Shown here: positions 8,901 through 16,420 of the stretch, piece after piece
Layout of the letters: every line of letters starts with the position of its first letter
Numbering within the stretch: the first letter of the stretch is position 1
Assembly: GCA_937922235.1 (NCBI GenBank)
Contig: CAKZVC010000021.1
Coordinates: 62,001 to 126,000 of the forward strand
Direction: 5' to 3'
Length of the DNA: 64,000 nt
DNA from: an uncultured Acidimicrobiales bacterium
GTDB lineage: Bacteria; Actinomycetota; Acidimicrobiia; Acidimicrobiales; SHLQ01
The notes under the pieces: generated by a model
Seen by the model: the letters and a program-made list of their open reading frames with translations, nothing else
Told to the model about the DNA's origin: nothing
Database searches by the model: none
Made by a program: the position numbers and the translations under genes

Positions 8901-8930
8901 CTTCCCCTGCCAGTTGTTGGTCAGGGGAAG
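8901..8930. terminator. Bidirectional terminator that also covers a ribosome binding site
   Basis: CTTCCCCTG (8901-8909) pairs with CAGGGGAAG (8922-8930) around a 12-base loop. There is an A/T-rich run on each side, so it can act on both strands. On the minus strand the T-run TTTTGTGTTTTC follows, typical of an intrinsic terminator for the etfBA transcript. The downstream minus-strand arm AGGGGAAG is the apparent ribosome binding site of the GTG start at 8896. Confidence 0.75.
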
Positions 8931-8938
8931 TGTTTTTG

Positions 8939-8989
8939 ACAATTTTGAACCGCTAGGTACGTCTGGCGTACCTAGCGGTTCAAAATTGT
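8939..8989. repeat. Large palindrome 2 flanking the DUF559 gene
   Basis: Perfect 23-base arms (8939-8961 and 8967-8989) with a 5-base spacer. The arms contain GAACCGCTAGGTACG. It is clearly related in sequence and size to the palindrome at 7948-8000, and it sits between the etfA stop and the hairpin before the DUF559 gene. Confidence 0.92.
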
Positions 8990-8995
8990 TAGTGC

Positions 8996-9967
8996 TTAGC
9001 TGCGGGCCTTGAGGGCTTCGATCAGCTTTGGCACGACGCTGTGGACGTCGCCCACGATGCCGAGGTCGGCAACACCGAAGATCGGTGCTTCCTCATCCTT
9101 GTTGATGGCAATGATGTGCTTGGAGCCCTTCATGCCAACGAGGTGCTGGGTTGCTCCAGAGATACCGAGTGCGAGGTAGACGTCAGGCTTAACGACCTTG
9201 CCGGTCTGGCCAACCTGGGAGCTGTAGGGCACCCAGCCGGCGTCGACGATGGCTCGGGATGCGCCAGCAGCGCCGCCCATGAGCTGTGCGACCTCTTCGA
9301 CCATGGCGTACTTCTCCGCATCGCCAAGGCCACGGCCGCCAGCGGCAACGAAGCCTGCTTCGTCGAGCTTCGGTCCGTCGGACTGCTCTTCGAACGTGTC
9401 AACGACCTTGGCAGCGCCAGCGGCGCCTGAGTCTGGAACGGCAAGCGCTGCGACTGCAGCAGCGGCGCCACCAGTCTCTTCAGCAACAAAGGACTTCGGA
9501 CGCACGAGTGCGATCTGGGCCTTGCCACCAGTGAAACGAGTCTTGACGTTGGTGGTTCCACCAAAGACTGGCTCGGTGCCGACCAACGCATCGCCGTCGA
9601 CCTCGAGGTCGACCACGTTCGTGATGACCGGTGCGTCGAGTGCGACCGACAAACGAGCGGCTACATCGCGGCCGTCGTAGGTGGTGCCTGCAAGAACTGC
9701 AGCGGGGCCCGTGCCTGCCTCAACAGCTGCCGCAATGGCGGCAGCGACGTTGACGCCCTGAAGGCCGCCAGCGAGATCGCCGGTTGCGTGAACGGTGCTT
9801 GCACCGTGTGCGCCAGCTTCTGCTGCGACTGCATCGGATGCGTCGGTGCCGAGAACGACAGCAACGTCGTCAGCGAGGGTGCGGGCCTTGGCCAGCATCT
9901 CGGTCGTCATGGACGAGAGTGCGCCGTCGGCGAGCTCTCCGTATACCCAAAGTGATGAAATTCCCAT
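8996..9967 (-). CDS. etfA: Electron transfer flavoprotein, alpha subunit
   Basis: 323 residues, normal for the family. EtfA binds FAD and, with EtfB, passes electrons from acyl-CoA dehydrogenases to the respiratory chain. The C-terminal FAD domain is clear: [42 protein letters not shown] and [11 protein letters not shown]. The N-terminal Rossmann-like domain contains a degraded Ala/Val-rich region. It lies 2 bases after etfB and is co-transcribed with it. Its presence fits the fatty-acid related crotonase and carboxylase genes elsewhere in the window. Confidence 0.97.
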   Translation of the reverse strand: MGISSLWVYGELADGALSSMTTEMLAKARTLADDVAVVLGTDASDAVAAEAGAHGASTVHATGDLAGGLQGVNVAAAIAAAVEAGTGPAAVLAGTTYDGRDVAARLSVALDAPVITNVVDLEVDGDALVGTEPVFGGTTNVKTRFTGGKAQIALVRPKSFVAEETGGAAAAVAALAVPDSGAAGAAKVVDTFEEQSDGPKLDEAGFVAAGGRGLGDAEKYAMVEEVAQLMGGAAGASRAIVDAGWVPYSSQVGQTGKVVKPDVYLALGISGATQHLVGMKGSKHIIAINKDEEAPIFGVADLGIVGDVHSVVPKLIEALKARS

Positions 9968-9969
9968 GA

Positions 9970-10749
9970 TTAGAGCACCTTCAAGTCTTCAAGGAACGCA
10001 ATGATGCGCTCGTGGGCGTCGCCCTCGTCAACTACCTTCTCGCCAGCTTCACGAGCTTCGGCTTCTTCGATCTGCACGATCTCCTGGCCACCGCCAGCCC
10101 AACCAACCGATGCGGCATCGATGCCGAGGTCAGCGAGTGCAACTTCGTCAACAGGCTTTGACTTCGCAGCCATGATGCCCTTGAACGATGGGTAGCGAGG
10201 CTCTACAACGCCTGCGGTTACCGAGACAACACATGGCATTGGGCAGGTGACCGAGTCGTAGCCGGTCTCGGTCTGACGCTGAACGGAAACCGATCCGTCG
10301 CCAACCTCGATCGACTTTGCGAACGTGACCGAGGGAAGGCCCATGACCGCAGCGATCTGCTCTGGGACAGTTCCGGTGTAGCCATCGCTCGACTCGGTTG
10401 CGGCAAGGATGAGGTCGGGCTCGGTGCGGCCGATAGCTGCGGCGAGGACCTTTGCGGTCGAGAGGGCATCGGACCCAGCGAGCGCATCGTCGGAGACGAG
10501 CACGGCGCTTTCGGCACCCATTGCCAGGGCGGTGCGGAGTCCGGAAACCTCGTTGTTTGGTGCCATCGACACCAACGAGACGGTTCCCCCACCAGCGGCT
10601 TCAGCAAGCTGCAACGCCATCTCGACTCCGTAGGAGTCGGACTCGTCGAGAATCAGCTTGGAGCTGCGGTCGAGGGTCTTGGTTTCAGGATTCAGCTTGC
10701 CGGTCTCTGCCGGATCTGGAATCTGCTTTACGCATACAACAACGTTCAT
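9970..10749 (-). CDS. etfB: Electron transfer flavoprotein, beta subunit
   Basis: 259 residues. The start MNVVVCVKQIPDP is diagnostic of EtfB, and the AMP-binding and partner-recognition loop region is visible (ATESSDGYTGTVPEQIAAVMGLP, shown here as domain position about 115-140). It forms the heterodimer with EtfA, encoded 2 bases downstream. The 143-base gap to the divergent lipid-kinase gene must carry the promoter; I cannot point to a convincing -35/-10 pair there. Confidence 0.97.
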   Translation of the reverse strand: MNVVVCVKQIPDPAETGKLNPETKTLDRSSKLILDESDSYGVEMALQLAEAAGGGTVSLVSMAPNNEVSGLRTALAMGAESAVLVSDDALAGSDALSTAKVLAAAIGRTEPDLILAATESSDGYTGTVPEQIAAVMGLPSVTFAKSIEVGDGSVSVQRQTETGYDSVTCPMPCVVSVTAGVVEPRYPSFKGIMAAKSKPVDEVALADLGIDAASVGWAGGGQEIVQIEEAEAREAGEKVVDEGDAHERIIAFLEDLKVL

Positions 10750-10892
10750 TGGCCTAGTGTGCCTCTTAGTACTGCGGTAAGGACGGTCCCGACGGCACTA
10801 AAACCGGCAGGATTTTCGCGCCCTCAAAAGCTGCAGGACGTTCCCCGAGTCTACCGAGCGGTAGCTAAGTCCAGTTCGGAGAATGGGTTCGT

Positions 10893-11843
10893 ATGAAAAT
10901 CGTCCTTATCGCTAACGCATCTGCCTCGTCGGTCACCGCCCGAACCCGCGTGGTGATCCAGAAGGCGCTATCGGCCGACCATGATGTGACGCTGAAAGAG
11001 ACGGCCCGGCGAGGCCACGCGACCCGCCTGGCAAAGGGCGCTGCTGCTGAGGGTGCCGACGTCGTGGTGGTGCTTGGCGGCGATGGCACCTTGAACGAAG
11101 CAGCGAACGGTGTTGTGGGCACCGACACGGCGCTTGCTCCCCTGCCGGGCGGTTCGACCAACGTGTTCGCACGGACGCTGGGGCTGCCGGACGACCCGAT
11201 CCATGCCACTGCGGTCACGCTCGAGGCGTTGGAGTCCCGATCGATACGAAGCATCGGCCTTGGCGTCGCGAACTCGCGCTACTTCCTGTTTCACATCGGC
11301 GTTGGCTATGACGCTGCTGTTGTCAAAGAGGTGGAGAAGCGCGGCCAGCTCAAGCGCTGGGCCGGACACTCGCTCTTTGCGTTCTCCGCTATCGATACTT
11401 TCCTCCGCCATTACGACCGAAAGACTCCGCACTTCTCGGTCGACTTCGGCAGCGGTGAAGTAGTACCTGATGGCTACTTTGCGATTGCACTCAACACCGA
11501 CCCGTACACCTACCTCGGCACCCGGCCCTTCAGCGTTGCCCCCGAAGCCACGCTCGATCGACCGATGAGCGTCGTGACTGTTCGCTCGCTGAGCCCGTAT
11601 CGACTCAGCCGCCTCATCGCGTCAACCCTTCGATCCTCCGACGGGGTCACTACAGGCAAGGGCATTGATGTGCGGTCTGACGTTCGTGATGTGACGCTGT
11701 CGAGCGAGACACCGTTCCCGTATCAACTCGATGGCGACTACCTGGGCGACGTCACCTCGATGCACCTGACCTGGGAGCCAGACGTTCTCCGCCTAGTAGT
11801 CCCCGACGGCCGCCACGTCCCAAGACCCGTAAATATCTTGTAA
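10893..11843 (+). CDS. Diacylglycerol kinase family lipid kinase
   Basis: 316 residues of the DagK/YegS/sphingosine-kinase superfamily. The nucleotide-binding motif VVLGGDGTLNEAANG lies near residue 55, followed by PLPGGSTNVFARTLGLP, both family hallmarks. The C-terminal beta-sandwich ends with the LDGDYLGDVTSM region typical of the family. It probably phosphorylates a lipid such as diacylglycerol at the membrane, though family members vary in substrate. It is a single gene, convergent with the phosphodiesterase gene across a repeat-filled gap. Confidence 0.92.
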   Translation: MKIVLIANASASSVTARTRVVIQKALSADHDVTLKETARRGHATRLAKGAAAEGADVVVVLGGDGTLNEAANGVVGTDTALAPLPGGSTNVFARTLGLPDDPIHATAVTLEALESRSIRSIGLGVANSRYFLFHIGVGYDAAVVKEVEKRGQLKRWAGHSLFAFSAIDTFLRHYDRKTPHFSVDFGSGEVVPDGYFAIALNTDPYTYLGTRPFSVAPEATLDRPMSVVTVRSLSPYRLSRLIASTLRSSDGVTTGKGIDVRSDVRDVTLSSETPFPYQLDGDYLGDVTSMHLTWEPDVLRLVVPDGRHVPRPVNIL

Positions 11844-11952
11844 CTCCCGGGCTTCGCCCTCCAGGGCTCAAATCCGTCGCTGGCGCTCCTCGATTTCGCG
11901 CCTGCTGCGCCGGAGGCGGCGTCTGGTCGTTCGTCCCTCTCCCGCACGCGGC
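11844..11952. repeat. Dispersed convergent-gap repeat, module type 1
   Basis: Begins CTCCCGGGCTTCGCCCTCC directly after the lipid-kinase stop and ends CCCGCACGCGGC. Nearly the same sequence is found inverted at 54991-55098, including AATCCGTCGCTG, CTGCTGCGCCGGAGGCGGCG and TGGTCGTTCGTCCCTC. It holds no supported gene. Confidence 0.88.
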
Positions 11953-12015
11953 AAAGCAGTCCTTAGTGCGTATAAGCGACGGCGCGGGGGAACCGGTGTG
12001 CCAGCGCGCCTTACT

Positions 12016-12066
12016 GCGCCTCCGGCGCCCAGCCTGCGTGGCGCTTGAACGCTCCCCGGAGGGACG
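12016..12066. repeat. Dispersed convergent-gap repeat, module type 2
   Basis: About 51 bases containing CGGCGCCCAGCCTGCGTGGC and CCCGGAGGGACG. A close match lies at 15123-15173 in the same orientation. The rest of the 11953-12109 gap holds a short inverted repeat around GCGGCGGAGCCGC just before the phosphodiesterase stop, and no supported gene. Confidence 0.8.
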
Positions 12067-12109
12067 ATAGGTCCGCTCCCGTAGTAACAGAATCGCGGCG
12101 GAGCCGCTG

Positions 12110-12790
12110 TTACTTAAGGGCGCGGACGGCCACATCTGGGACGTTGGTAATGATGCCGTTGACGCCCATCTTTGCCAGCTGCTTCATGCGCTTTGGGTCG
12201 TCGACCGTCCACACATAGACATCAAGCTCGGCCTCTTCGGCAGCGTCGATCCAACGCGGGGTGACGATGTCGTCCCATGGGTTAATCGCCACGTGGTTGT
12301 GCGCAGCGGCGCGTCCGACGGAGACCTCGGGGCCAACGTCGTCGTCGGTGAGGAACCCGGTAGGCATGTTGGCGTCGATGTCGTGAACCGCGTTGATCGC
12401 TCCCATGTCGAACGAGGTGATGAGGACCTTGTCGCGACTCAGCTTCGCTCGAGCGATCTTGACGATCGCCGGCACCATCAGATGCTCGGGGTCGTAGTCG
12501 TCTTCGGTGGGATCGTTCTTGATCTCGATGTTGACGCCCATGTCGCCGCACGCATCGATGACCGCTTCCAGCGTCGAGATGTGATCAGGCATGTCTTTGA
12601 GCTTCTGCTCGCGGATCAGCTTCCCGTTCGGGGTGATTGGGTCGTGATGAACAACGATTTCGCCGTCTGCGGTGTGACGAACATCGAGCTCGACCCAATC
12701 GGCGCCCATGTTGGCAGCCGCTTCGAATGCCTCGATCGTGTTTTCTTTGAACGCCTTCGAGGCACCGCGATGGGCAATAACAAGAGTCAT
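12110..12790 (-). CDS. Glycerophosphodiester phosphodiesterase
   Basis: 226 residues of the GDPD/UgpQ family, which hydrolyses glycerophosphodiesters to glycerol 3-phosphate and an alcohol. The catalytic N-terminus reads VIAHRGASKAFKENTIEAFE, followed by the metal site ELDVRHTADGEIVVHHDP and later VNIEIKND. The barrel ends with YVWTVDDPKRMKQLAKMGVNGIITNVPD, the standard C-terminal strand. There is no signal peptide, so the enzyme is cytoplasmic. Together with the neighbouring lipid kinase it suggests local phospholipid turnover. Confidence 0.95.
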   Translation of the reverse strand: MTLVIAHRGASKAFKENTIEAFEAAANMGADWVELDVRHTADGEIVVHHDPITPNGKLIREQKLKDMPDHISTLEAVIDACGDMGVNIEIKNDPTEDDYDPEHLMVPAIVKIARAKLSRDKVLITSFDMGAINAVHDIDANMPTGFLTDDDVGPEVSVGRAAAHNHVAINPWDDIVTPRWIDAAEEAELDVYVWTVDDPKRMKQLAKMGVNGIITNVPDVAVRALK

Positions 12791-12859
12791 CTCACCGAGG
12801 GTAGCCCACGTGAACTCAACACCACCGGGTCAATCTGACTAGCTTTCGCCAGCCGCAAA

Positions 12860-12873
12860 TTACACCGATGTAA
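12860..12873. promoter_or_regulatory. Inverted repeat upstream of whiB
   Basis: TTACA at 12860 and TGTAA ending at 12873 form 5-base arms separated by CCGA. It lies about 40 bases upstream of the proposed whiB -35 box, where a regulator could bind. Identity of the regulator is unknown. Confidence 0.4.
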
Positions 12874-12914
12874 CACTTTGCGTGGCGCGCGAACCACAGA
12901 AAGAGAGAAAATGC

Positions 12915-12943
12915 TTGATCTGCGATTCGGCCCCAGATACATT
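12915..12943 (+). promoter_or_regulatory. Candidate promoter of whiB
   Basis: TTGATC (12915-12920) and TACATT (12938-12943) with a 17-base spacer match the housekeeping sigma consensus well. The predicted start of transcription near 12950 gives a leader of about 70 bases before the GTG at 13019. Confidence 0.6.
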
Positions 12944-13018
12944 CTGTGAACCAACTTGGTTCTGGGCATGCGGGGCGGCATGGGCATGGAACCAAGCATT
13001 GGATGCGTGGAGGCATCA

Positions 13019-13360
13019 GTGTCAGTACAACTTTCAGATAGTGCAGTAATTTTCCCGACCCGGGAATCAGCCGAGCCGCGCGTGTGGCGCACCGGTGCTG
13101 CATGCCGAGATACCGATCCGGATTTGTTCTTCCCGGTCGGCCAGACGGGTCCTGCAATCGCACACATTGCGAATGCCAAGGCCGTTTGCGAAACCTGTGT
13201 AGTTCAGGTTGAGTGCCTCGAGTACGCACTCATGACGAACCAGGATGCGGGAATCTGGGGTGGCCTCACCGAAGATGAGCGCCGCAAGATCCGTCGTGAG
13301 CGTCGCAAGGCCAACCGTGCAGCGCAGGCAGCTGCAGCAGCACAGGCCAAGCAGGGCTAA
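13019..13360 (+). CDS. WhiB family Fe-S transcription factor
   Basis: 113 residues from the GTG at 13019, which has GGAGG five bases upstream. Longer starts at ATG 12968, 12980 or 12986 lack a good ribosome site. Four Cys ligands for a 4Fe-4S cluster are present: Cys29, Cys57, Cys60 and Cys66 (VCETC, VECLEY). The G-I-W-G-G beta-turn follows in GIWGGLTEDERR, and a basic Arg/Lys-rich DNA-binding tail ends the protein. WhiB proteins act with the primary sigma factor as redox or NO-responsive regulators of development and stress genes. The subfamily cannot be assigned safely from this alone. Confidence 0.95.
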   Translation: MSVQLSDSAVIFPTRESAEPRVWRTGAACRDTDPDLFFPVGQTGPAIAHIANAKAVCETCVVQVECLEYALMTNQDAGIWGGLTEDERRKIRRERRKANRAAQAAAAAQAKQG

Positions 13361-13386
13361 CCACGTCCGGCTGAGCCGGACGACGA

Positions 13387-14211
13387 CTACAAGTCGAGTT
13401 GAAGCGCCAGGTCATAGACCTGGCGCTTTTTCGCGCCCGTCATCGCCACCACGGTGTCGACAGCATCTCGGCGAGACGCCCCTGACGCAAGCTCGCTCTT
13501 CAGCGCGTCGACGAGCATGTCTTCGGTGATCTCGCGGAGCTCAGCTCCGGCGAGAATGAGCACGTATTCCCCCCGAGGTTCGACCGACGTGGTGTGATCG
13601 ACGGCTTCACCAAGACTCCCCCGCCAAATCTCCTCGTAGCGCTTTGTCAGCTCCCGAGCGAGCACGACCCGACGGTTAGCACCGAGCGCGTCGGCCAGAT
13701 CGGCCACGGTCCGAGCCAACCGATGGGGCGCCTCGAACAGCACCGCCGTACGTCGCTCGTCGATGAGCTCAGCAATGCGTTCGCCGCGCTCGCGGCCTTT
13801 GCGAGGAAGGAAGCCGTCGAAACAGAAACGGTCGGTGACCAGGCCGCTTGCGGTCAGTCCAACCAGCACTGCGCTCGCTCCAGGAATGCTGACCACCTTG
13901 TGACCGGCCTCGATCGCTGCCGCCACCATTCGCTGCCCAGGATCTGAAACGGCAGGAGTTCCCGCGTCGGAGACGAGGACGACGGTTTGCCCGGCCGCAA
14001 GTCTCGACACGACCTCGACCGATGCCGCGTGCTCGGTGTGGTCGTTGCACACGATGAACGGATCGTGCGGAATCCCGAAGTGCGCAAAGAGCGAACCTGT
14101 GCGGCGGGTGTCTTCGCACGCCACGGAGTCGGCGTGGGTAAGTGCCTCGATCGCTCGAGGTGAAAGATCGCCGAGATTCCCGATCGGGGTGGCGACGAGG
14201 ATGAGGGTCAC
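13387..14211 (-). CDS. rsmI: 16S rRNA 2'-O-methyltransferase RsmI
   Basis: 274 residues. RsmI methylates the ribose of C1402 in 16S rRNA using S-adenosylmethionine, with RsmH methylating the base. The family start ILVATPIGNLGDLSPRA is exact, and SVACEDTRRTGSLFAHFGIP, VSDAGTPAVSDPG and VSIPGASAVLVGLTASG follow in the expected order. Its start overlaps the DUF192 gene by 4 bases (ATGA), so it is the second gene of that operon. The last codons contain a perfect plus-strand terminator hairpin that serves whiB. Confidence 0.97.
   Translation of the reverse strand: MTLILVATPIGNLGDLSPRAIEALTHADSVACEDTRRTGSLFAHFGIPHDPFIVCNDHTEHAASVEVVSRLAAGQTVVLVSDAGTPAVSDPGQRMVAAAIEAGHKVVSIPGASAVLVGLTASGLVTDRFCFDGFLPRKGRERGERIAELIDERRTAVLFEAPHRLARTVADLADALGANRRVVLARELTKRYEEIWRGSLGEAVDHTTSVEPRGEYVLILAGAELREITEDMLVDALKSELASGASRRDAVDTVVAMTGAKKRQVYDLALQLDL
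13402..13431 (+). terminator. Intrinsic terminator of whiB inside the rsmI 3' end
   Basis: A perfect 12-bp stem, AAGCGCCAGGTC with GACCTGGCGCTT, loop ATA, followed by TTTT on the plus strand. It lies 42 bases after the whiB stop but within the rsmI coding region on the other strand, where it encodes the KRQVYDLAL stretch. A weaker hairpin GTCCGGCTGAGCCGGAC lies between the genes at 13365-13381. Confidence 0.85.
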
Positions 14212-14564
14212 TCGATCAGATCCGCAACTTCAAGGTCGCCTCGGATTTCAAGCTGGTCGCCGGCTTCGATCTGCCAGTGGCGAAAGCGCCCGGCTTCGGT
14301 CTCGATCGCGCACGCCGCACCAAACTCGATCTTTGATACTCGGTGCTGTCGCATCGTGACGATCCTAATGATCCGCATCTCGTCGTCGCAGAAGGCGACG
14401 TCGATCGGGAACTTCATGCCGAGCGTGTGCACGCTCTTCGTCTTGTCGATCAGCAGTGCGCCCTCGTATTCATGACGCCCGAGAAGACCGATCGTGCGAA
14501 GTCGGCGAGTGTCTGCACGTTCCAACGACGCGAGCACCGTCCCTTCATGCACTAACCAAGCCAT
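14208..14564 (-). CDS. DUF192 family protein
   Basis: 118 residues of the DUF192 family, recognised from GLLGRHEYEGALLIDKTKSVHTLGMKFPIDVAFCD and the terminal pattern of GDQLEI. Many members carry a signal peptide; this one has none, so it is probably cytoplasmic. No catalytic role is known. It is transcribed first in an operon with rsmI, and diverges from the GNAT gene at 14617. Confidence 0.88.
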   Translation of the reverse strand: MAWLVHEGTVLASLERADTRRLRTIGLLGRHEYEGALLIDKTKSVHTLGMKFPIDVAFCDDEMRIIRIVTMRQHRVSKIEFGAACAIETEAGRFRHWQIEAGDQLEIRGDLEVADLIE

Positions 14565-14616
14565 TCCGGAATTCTAGACAAAGGTGCGTCGACGGGTGAA
14601 ACGCTAGGTTTCGTTC

Positions 14617-15063
14617 ATGGATGTCAGCTTCGAGCGATTTCGGGCGACCGACCAAGATGCGACGCGGCACTTGATCCTTGAGGGCCTGCGAGAGCGTTGG
14701 GGAGACGACTTCGACCCCCCGTTCAACCGGGATTTAGACGACATCCAGTCGACGTATGTCGACGCCGGACCTGTCGCGCTGATCGGCCGCTCCGATGACA
14801 AGATCATCGTGTCCGGAATCTTGCTCGTGGACGGTCGCACTGGCGAGATCGTCCGGATGTCGGTGGACGCTAGCCATCGCCGAATGGGCCTCGCTCGTCT
14901 GATGGTTGCCGAGTTGATCGAGACCGCCCGCCAGCTCAGTCTCGAAACCGTGAAGGTCGCAACCGATACACCGTGGCATTCAGCGGTGGCGCTCTATCGA
15001 AGCTGCGGTTTCACCGAAACCGGCCACGACGAAACCGACACCCACTTCGCACTCCAGCTCTAG
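14617..15063 (+). CDS. GNAT family N-acetyltransferase
   Basis: 148 residues. The acetyl-CoA binding signature RRMGLARLMVAELIE lies at about residues 88-102, followed by the typical V-ATDTPWHSAVALYRSCGF motif in which the pantetheine and substrate sites sit. The substrate cannot be predicted. It is monocistronic and convergent with ychF across a repeat-rich gap of 234 bases. Confidence 0.9.
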   Translation: MDVSFERFRATDQDATRHLILEGLRERWGDDFDPPFNRDLDDIQSTYVDAGPVALIGRSDDKIIVSGILLVDGRTGEIVRMSVDASHRRMGLARLMVAELIETARQLSLETVKVATDTPWHSAVALYRSCGFTETGHDETDTHFALQL

Positions 15064-15122
15064 GCGGAAGCTTCGCTACAAAGCGAGTTCGAAGCTGCGA
15101 AGCCGATCCGCGACGCAAACAC

Positions 15123-15173
15123 CGCCTCAGGCGCCCAGCCTCCGTGGCGCGTGAACGGCCCCCGGAGGGGACG
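15123..15173. repeat. Dispersed convergent-gap repeat, module type 2
   Basis: Close match to 12016-12066 in the same orientation, sharing GGCGCCCAGCCT, CGTGGCGC and CCCGGAGGGGACG. It lies between the GNAT gene and ychF. Confidence 0.8.
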
Positions 15174-15198
15174 GAGTTAGCGAACCTGAAGCCGCCAA

Positions 15199-15293
15199 GT
15201 GAGTTCGAAGCTGCGAAGCCGGTTCGAGCGGGCGCGGCCTCCGGCCAGCAGTGGAGCATCGAGGAGCCGCTAGGCGACGGATTGCGACAGCTG
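15199..15293. repeat. Dispersed convergent-gap repeat, module type 1b
   Basis: Begins GTGAGTTCGAAGCTGCGAAG and ends GACGGATTGCGACAGC. Its reverse complement matches 24129-24225 almost throughout, including GCTGTCGCAATCCGTCG, CTCCTCGATGCTC and CTGGCCGGAGGCCGCGCCCG. A shorter copy of its left end (AGTTCGAAGCTGCGAAGCC) lies upstream at about 15085. Confidence 0.88.
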
Positions 15294-15297
15294 GATG

Positions 15298-16371
15298 TCA
15301 GACGTTGAAGCGGAATTCCATGACGTCGCCGTCTTGGACGATGTAGTCCTTGCCTTCGGAGCGCACCTGGCCCTTGTCTCGAGCTGCCGCCCATGAGCCA
15401 GCCTCGACGAGCTCTTCCCAGTTGATTGTTTCAGCGCGAATGAAGCCGCGTTCGAAGTCGGTGTGGATGACGCCCGCAGCCTGCGGAGCGGTCGACCCGG
15501 CGCGGAAGGTCCAGGCTCGGGTCTCCTTCTCACCAGTGGTGAGGTAGGTGCGAAGCCCCATCAGCTCGTAGGCGGCGCGGATGAAGCGTGGCATTGCACC
15601 TTCACCGAGCCCAAGGCCTTCGAGCATTTCTGCGCGCTCGTCTTCGTCGAGCTGTGCGGCTTCCGCTTCGAGCTGCACACACGTGGCGATGACTTCAGCT
15701 CCACCGAGCGCTTCGCTGACAGGAGCGGCTAGTGCTTCGCCTTCGTCGAGCTGATCCTCCCCGATATTCACCATGGCCAGCACGGGCTTGTTGGTCAGGA
15801 AGAAGAACGGCTTGAGCTCGTCACGTTCGTCGGCCGTCAGATCGCTCTTGTAGAGCGGTGTTCCCTCGCTCAACATCTCGACCACCTTGGCCAACAACGC
15901 AGTGTCGCCCTCTTTCGACTTGTCGACACGGGCGGCGCGCCCGATCTTCTCGAGCTGCTTCTCGGCCATGTCGAGGTCGGCTAGCGCAAGCTCGGTCTCG
16001 ACCACACCAAGATGCTCGAGCGGGTCGGTTGGTCCGGGGACATCGTCGTCGGGAAAGGCCCGAAGCACAAAGACAATGGCGTCGACTTCACGGATACCGG
16101 CTAGGAACTTGTTGCCGAGACCTTCGCCCTGGCTTGCACCCTCGACCAAGCCACCGATGTCGTTGAACTGCACGCTGGCGTGGATGACCTTCTTCGAGTT
16201 CGACATCTCGCTCAGCGCGTCGAGGCGCGAGTCGAAGACCTTCGCAACGCCGACATTTGGGTCGGTCGTGGCGAATGCATAGGGGGCAGCCAAGGCGCCA
16301 CCACCTGCGAGAGCGTTAAATAGCGACGACTTGCCTGCATTCGGCAGACCAACAAACCCAAAGCGTTCCAT
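15298..16371 (-). CDS. ychF: Redox-regulated ATPase YchF (Obg-related)
   Basis: 357 residues, standard length. The Walker A motif GLPNAGKSSLFNAL is at the N-terminus and switch/G3 is DIGGLVEG, followed by the long coiled hairpin and a C-terminal TGS-like domain (TGEKETRAWTFRAGSTAPQAAG, then HTDFERGFIRAE). YchF hydrolyses ATP rather than GTP and associates with ribosomes. The unusual NKPVLAMVN in place of NKxD agrees with ATP preference. It diverges from the PHP gene by 49 bases. Confidence 0.97.
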   Translation of the reverse strand: MERFGFVGLPNAGKSSLFNALAGGGALAAPYAFATTDPNVGVAKVFDSRLDALSEMSNSKKVIHASVQFNDIGGLVEGASQGEGLGNKFLAGIREVDAIVFVLRAFPDDDVPGPTDPLEHLGVVETELALADLDMAEKQLEKIGRAARVDKSKEGDTALLAKVVEMLSEGTPLYKSDLTADERDELKPFFFLTNKPVLAMVNIGEDQLDEGEALAAPVSEALGGAEVIATCVQLEAEAAQLDEDERAEMLEGLGLGEGAMPRFIRAAYELMGLRTYLTTGEKETRAWTFRAGSTAPQAAGVIHTDFERGFIRAETINWEELVEAGSWAAARDKGQVRSEGKDYIVQDGDVMEFRFNV

Positions 16372-16420
16372 AGAGGCGCAAGGCTATCGGTGCTTCACGC
16401 ATGGGAAGTACAGTCATGGC

